From an uncultured Bacilli bacterium (lineage in GTDB: Bacteria; Bacillota_I; Bacilli_A; RF39; UBA660): DNA of 26,527 nt. Made by a program: the position numbers and the translations under genes. The stretch covers positions 1 through 26,527 of the forward strand of contig CANQFI010000006.1 of NCBI GenBank assembly GCA_947598455.1, in the 5' to 3' direction. The notes below the pieces were generated by a model. That model searched no databases and was not told the origin of the DNA. It saw only the letters and a list, made by a program, of their open reading frames with translations. Positions 22,866-26,527 of this stretch are shown here, piece after piece (positions within the stretch are counted from its first letter, which is position 1; every line of letters starts with the position of its first letter).

Positions 22866-22874
22866 ATTATAACA
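22866..22874 (-). promoter_or_regulatory. Extended -10 promoter of the Tam41-like gene
   Basis: TG-T-TATAAT on the minus strand (TATAAT 22871-22866), about 30 bases upstream of the start; -35 is poor (TTTAAA). Confidence 0.6.
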
Positions 22875-22926
22875 CAATTTTCTTAATTTTTAAATTTTTA
22901 TATAATTAATTTTCAATTTTATACTT

Positions 22927-22962
22927 AAAAAGCAAATAGAAGCTAATTTATAGCTTCTATTT
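22927..22962 (-). terminator. Terminator of valS
   Basis: A perfect 12-bp stem (22951-22962 with 22934-22945, loop of five), then GCTTTTT on the minus strand. The stem includes the valS stop codon (22959-22957). Confidence 0.9.
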
Positions 22963-25503
22963 CATATTATTAAGTCTTTCTTGTACTAGTTGTAATCTTT
23001 CTTCTTCTCTTGTTAAATTTTCTTTTTCTTGATTAACAATATTAGCAGGTGCTTTAGCAACATAATTTTCATTAGCTAGTAATTTCTTTCTTCTTTCTAT
23101 TGAATTTTCTAAATTTTCTTTTTCCTTAGTTAAATTTTCTAATTCTTCACCCTTTTGTTTAGAATCATCATAACAAATAACTAGTTTATACTTATCTAAA
23201 GTTACCTCTAATCTACCAGTAAGTTTACTGTCCTTAACTATCTTATCTGAAAGTTTTAACATCTTTAAAATTAATTCATTATCAATATCCGTAATAACTT
23301 CAAAATCACTACCAATATTATTTTCAGCTTTCATATTCCTAAAGTAAGCTATATATTCAATAATTAAATCAACATCTTTTTTAACCTTTGTAAAGACTTT
23401 CGTTTTATCATACTTAGGATATTCACTTATCATAATAGATTCACTCGTCTTAAATGGTAACATACCATATATTTCCTCAGTAACAAATGGCATAAATGGA
23501 TGCATTATCTTTATAATACCAGTTAAAACAGTATATAAAACACTCTTTGTTGTCTTACTATCTAAATTAAATTTAGCAAATTCAATATAACTACTACAAA
23601 AATCTTCCCATATAAAGTTATAATTTTCAGCTCCTACTAAATTAAATTCATATTTATCCATATGTTTAATTGTACTTTTTAATACTTCTTCATATTTAGT
23701 TAAAATCCATTTATCAGCATCAGTTAAATTATCAAATGTAAGTTCATCTAAATCTTCTATATTAAGTAATACAAATCTTGAAGCATTCCATAATTTATTA
23801 ATAAAATTCCAAGTACTAGCTACTTTATCTTGATCAAATCTTAAATCGGTACCCATTGCTACATCCGTTGCTAAATAATATCTTAAAGCATCAGCACCAT
23901 ATTCATCAATTAAATCCATCGGATCTACACCATTACCCAAAGATTTACTCATCTTTCTTCCATCTTTAGCTCTAATAAGTCCATGAATAAGACAATCTTT
24001 AAATGGTCTTACACCTGTAACATGTTCTGCTTGGAAAACCATTCTTGCTACCCAGAAGAAAATAATATCATAAGCTGTAACTAATACATCATTAGGATAA
24101 AATCTTTCCATATCTTCTGTTTTATCTGGCCAACCTAAAGTACTAAAAGGCCATAAGGCACTACTAAACCATGTATCTAATACATCTTCATCTTGTACCC
24201 ATCCATCACCTTTAGGTGCTTCCATACCAACATATATTTCATCATCACGATACCAAGCAGGTATTCTATGTCCCCACCATAATTGACGAGATATACACCA
24301 ATCATATGATATTTCCATCCAGTGATTTAATACTTTTTCAAATCTTGCTGGAATAAAATTAACTTTTTCATCCTTCTTCTTTTGAGTTTCTAAAACATGT
24401 TTAGCTAAATCACCCATTTTAACAAACCATTGTTTAGATAAATATGGCTCAACCATAACACCTGTTCTTTCACTATGACCTACTGAGTGTGTCATTTCTT
24501 CTATTCTAATTAATAAACCTTCTTTTTCTAAGTCTTTTAATAACTCTTCACGACACATTTCTCTACTCATACCTTGGTATTTACCAGCATTAGAGTTCAT
24601 TGTTCCATCTGGATTCATTACAATAATTCTCTCTAAATTATGTCGATTACCTACTTCAAAGTCATTAGGGTCATGCGCTGGTGTTATTTTAACAACACCT
24701 GTTCCAAATTCTGGGTCTGCATGTTCATCAGTAATAACTGGTATGGCTTTTCCAACTATTGGTAAAATAACATTTTTACCAACATATTTTTTATATCTTT
24801 CATCACTTTCATTAACAGCTACCGCTGTATCACCAAATAAAGTTTCAGGACGAGTTGTTGCAACATCTAAATACTCATCAGTTCCTTCAATATAATATTT
24901 TAAATGATAAAAGGCTCCTGGAACATCCTTATAAATAACTTCTTCATTAGATAAAGCTGTTTGAGCTTCAGGGTCCCAGTTAATTATCTTTTCTCCACGA
25001 TAAATAATCCCCTCATTATAATAATCAACAAATACTTTTTTAACCGCTTGATTCAACCCTTCATCTAAAGTAAATCTTTCCTTATTATAATCAACAGAAA
25101 TACCTACTTTACCCCATTGATCTCTTATATTTCCACCATATTCATGCGTCCAATCCCAACAAGCTTCTAAGAATTTTTCACGTCCATATTCATATTTATC
25201 AATACCTTGTTCCTTTAACTTCTTAACTACTTTAGCTTCAGTTGCAATTGCAGCATGATCCATTCCTGGTAGCCATAAACAATCAAACCCTTGCATTCTT
25301 TTATAACGAATAATAATATCTTGAATAGATACATCTAAAGCATGTCCCAAATGTAATTTACCTGTAACATTTGGTGGTGGAATAACTATACAGAATGGAT
25401 CTTTACTCTTATCTCCTGAATTAAAATATCCCTTCTTTTTCCAATTATCGTATTTACCTTCTTCTATTCTCTTATGATCATATTTCGTTTCTATTTCTTT
25501 CAT
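22957..25503 (-). CDS. valS: Valyl-tRNA synthetase
   Basis: Charges tRNA-Val with valine (class I synthetase). The HIGH motif is HLGHA at about residues 51-55 (PPPNVTGKLHLGHA); the KMSKS motif is at 517-521 (DGRKMSKSLGN). Also visible are the editing-domain TTRPETLFGDTAVAV and GTGVVKITPAHDPND segments, the zinc-free SRQLWWGHRIPAW motif and the C-terminal coiled coil of ValRS (EENLTREEERLQLVQERL-type heptads). Start ATG at 25503 follows GGAGAGG; a TTG nine bases earlier is less likely. It overlaps the upstream HD gene by 26 nt and lies in a T-box operon whose specifier is GUU, so it is made when valine tRNA is uncharged. 848 residues is in the normal range. Confidence 0.98.
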   Translation of the reverse strand: MKEIETKYDHKRIEEGKYDNWKKKGYFNSGDKSKDPFCIVIPPPNVTGKLHLGHALDVSIQDIIIRYKRMQGFDCLWLPGMDHAAIATEAKVVKKLKEQGIDKYEYGREKFLEACWDWTHEYGGNIRDQWGKVGISVDYNKERFTLDEGLNQAVKKVFVDYYNEGIIYRGEKIINWDPEAQTALSNEEVIYKDVPGAFYHLKYYIEGTDEYLDVATTRPETLFGDTAVAVNESDERYKKYVGKNVILPIVGKAIPVITDEHADPEFGTGVVKITPAHDPNDFEVGNRHNLERIIVMNPDGTMNSNAGKYQGMSREMCREELLKDLEKEGLLIRIEEMTHSVGHSERTGVMVEPYLSKQWFVKMGDLAKHVLETQKKKDEKVNFIPARFEKVLNHWMEISYDWCISRQLWWGHRIPAWYRDDEIYVGMEAPKGDGWVQDEDVLDTWFSSALWPFSTLGWPDKTEDMERFYPNDVLVTAYDIIFFWVARMVFQAEHVTGVRPFKDCLIHGLIRAKDGRKMSKSLGNGVDPMDLIDEYGADALRYYLATDVAMGTDLRFDQDKVASTWNFINKLWNASRFVLLNIEDLDELTFDNLTDADKWILTKYEEVLKSTIKHMDKYEFNLVGAENYNFIWEDFCSSYIEFAKFNLDSKTTKSVLYTVLTGIIKIMHPFMPFVTEEIYGMLPFKTSESIMISEYPKYDKTKVFTKVKKDVDLIIEYIAYFRNMKAENNIGSDFEVITDIDNELILKMLKLSDKIVKDSKLTGRLEVTLDKYKLVICYDDSKQKGEELENLTKEKENLENSIERRKKLLANENYVAKAPANIVNQEKENLTREEERLQLVQERLNNMK

Positions 25504-26221
25504 AATTATCAATCCTCTCCTTTAAATAATTAAGTACAATTTCATAAACTTCATCAAAATGATGCTTTTTATTTACAACATTATTATAAATAATAAAATT
25601 TTTCATATACTCCTTTAAACAAATATCATTATATATTTCAAAAGCAAATGCATATTGAATACAAATTCGATCATTAACATTTTTACAAAATAATCTATTT
25701 ACTAATTGATGCTTTTTTATTGCTTCCATTACTTCAAATGATATTTCATCATCACTACTATTATAAACAATTTCATTAGGTATACCATATAAAAACATTA
25801 TATCTAACTTATCAACATCTTTAATTAATTTAACATGTTTTAATATACGCTCATCACTTGTATCAGGAAGTTCAAATTTATTATGATATTTTATTGCCAT
25901 TTCAATAATTGGATACCAATCTTTTTTATCACAAAATAATTTAATTTGACCTTTTTCAAATAATTGTTGAACACTATAATCAGCATGATCTACAGTATCT
26001 TTATCGATAAAGCTATCAAAGACTCGTACTTGTTCAAAACGTCCTATATCATGAAGTAAACCAATTGTTGTCGCTAGTTCAATATCTTCTTTATTAAATC
26101 CTAATAATTTAGCATACTTATTAGCTAATTTCATCACTCGTATTGAATGATTATATTTTAATTTAATCTTTTGATTAGTTAAATCATAATTATTAACATA
26201 CTTTGTAAATTCTTCAATCAT
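25478..26221 (-). CDS. HD-domain phosphohydrolase upstream of valS, 247 aa
   Basis: The HD superfamily metal sites are visible: His25 (KYNHSIRV), His57-Asp58 (LLHDIGR), His79 (DHADYS), His113 (AIKYHNKFE) and Asp137 in KDVDKLD. Such proteins hydrolyse phosphate esters of nucleotides or related small molecules; the substrate here is unknown. It is not a SpoT-type enzyme, as no synthetase or regulatory domain follows. Start ATG at 26221 after AAGGGGTG; the GTG at 26230 overlaps that site. First gene of the T-box operon, overlapping valS by 26 nt, so it is co-regulated with valine tRNA charging. Confidence 0.9.
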   Translation of the reverse strand: MIEEFTKYVNNYDLTNQKIKLKYNHSIRVMKLANKYAKLLGFNKEDIELATTIGLLHDIGRFEQVRVFDSFIDKDTVDHADYSVQQLFEKGQIKLFCDKKDWYPIIEMAIKYHNKFELPDTSDERILKHVKLIKDVDKLDIMFLYGIPNEIVYNSSDDEISFEVMEAIKKHQLVNRLFCKNVNDRICIQYAFAFEIYNDICLKEYMKNFIIYNNVVNKKHHFDEVYEIVLNYLKERIDNYERNRNEI

Positions 26222-26230
26222 TTCTTTCAC

Positions 26231-26445
26231 CCCTTTTTCAAGAATAAAAAAATAGTTATAACTTAAGGACGAGACAAACCCGCGGTACCACCTTAATTTA
26301 TAACTATTGTTATACCCTTCTAATATTTAACGCATATTAACGATTTACTCCCAAGCAACCTTCTTCTACTATCCATATTCTTTTCCACCAACCAAGAATT
26401 CTCTTTAATTTCAAAGTAGAATACTCCTCTTGTTCAACATACTTA
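26231..26445 (-). promoter_or_regulatory. T-box leader (valine, GUU specifier) controlling the HD-valS operon
   Basis: The T-box core AGGTGGTACCGCG is at about 26293-26281 on the minus strand; its UGGU can pair with the ACCA end of uncharged tRNA. In Stem I, CAAG (about 26432) can pair with CTTG (26355-26352), and TTCTACT with AGTAGAA, leaving an internal loop with GGAGTA on one side and AAGAAGGTT on the other. The GTT at 26359-26357 is the predicted specifier (valine). The terminator/antiterminator choice follows at 26245-26308. Confidence 0.9.
26245..26308 (-). terminator. Regulated terminator of the T-box
   Basis: A long stem, 26308-26291 with 26267-26251 (one bulge or mismatch), followed by seven T on the minus strand. 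Its 5' arm includes part of the T-box sequence, so antitermination is exclusive with it. Confidence 0.85.
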
Positions 26446-26450
26446 AAGGT

Positions 26451-26479
26451 ATTATAAAACAAGAAAAAAATAAAAGCAA
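26451..26479 (-). promoter_or_regulatory. Promoter of the T-box HD-valS operon
   Basis: Minus strand: TTGCTT (26479-26474), 17-bp spacer, TATAAT (26456-26451). Start near 26444, giving a leader of about 220 nt. Confidence 0.75.
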
Positions 26480-26489
26480 TAAAATTTTA

Positions 26490-26518
26490 TTGAGTAAAAA
26501 ATATAAATAAGTTATAAT
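26490..26518 (+). promoter_or_regulatory. Divergent rightward promoter at the window edge
   Basis: TTGAGT at 26490-26495, 17-bp spacer, TATAAT at 26513-26518. The gene it serves would lie beyond 26527. A perfect 16-bp palindrome (26477-26492) lies between the two divergent promoters and touches both -35 elements. Confidence 0.55.
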
Positions 26519-26527
26519 TATATAAGA

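Noticed and set aside
1..26527. CRISPR array, insertion sequence or rRNA
   Set aside because: No regularly spaced direct repeats, transposase frames or rRNA signature sequences were seen anywhere in the window.

Overview
The window looks like chromosomal DNA of an uncultured-type, very AT-rich, low-GC Gram-positive bacterium (Bacillota, Bacilli/Erysipelotrichia-like). The reasons are strong AGGAGG ribosome sites, extended -10 promoters (TGnTATAAT), a T-box leader, an Ile2-type tRNA with encoded CCA, an S55 (SpoIVB-type) peptidase, and UGA used as a stop. I cannot name the species.

Region 1 (1-3854) is the integrase end of an integrated mobile element (prophage or ICE). It holds a partial gene on the left edge, then a G/C-richer stretch with no gene, flanked by a good promoter and a terminator, that I read as a structured non-coding RNA of about 420 nt. 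Next comes a lambda-like switch: two small HTH genes leftward, and rightward a double-HTH repressor with a self-cleaving S24 peptidase domain, with 19-bp operators set inside both divergent promoters. A membrane-anchored coiled-coil protein follows the repressor with overlapping start/stop. A tyrosine integrase lies 77 bp from the 3' end of a CAU tRNA gene, the likely attachment site; the other att copy must lie left of the window.

Region 2 (3852-14210) is chromosomal and read leftward. It has the tRNA, a three-helix membrane protein of unknown role, a compact seven-gene unit (10118 to 5043), a two-gene unit (11564 to 10199) and another two-gene unit (14156 to 11636). None has a function I recognise. 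The seven-gene unit contains two paralogous zinc-ribbon/one-TM/ectodomain proteins, a short coiled-coil protein and a 606-residue soluble protein, so it may be an undescribed envelope-linked complex.

Region 3 (14213-20266) has four separately terminated genes for exported or membrane-anchored proteins: a GH25 lysozyme with three C-terminal repeats, a SpoIVB-like S55 serine protease, and two paralogous membrane-anchored WG-repeat-like proteins.

Region 4 (20266-26527) is housekeeping: xseA-xseB (exonuclease VII), a clear homologue of mitochondrial Tam41 (CDP-diacylglycerol synthase), and a T-box-controlled operon of an HD-domain phosphohydrolase and valS with a GUU specifier. A divergent promoter at the right edge points out of the window.

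Throughout, terminator hairpins begin inside the last codons of the genes. Several genes start at an ATG 7-12 nt inside the longest reading frame, where an upstream in-frame GTG or TTG overlaps or abuts the ribosome site; I moved those starts.
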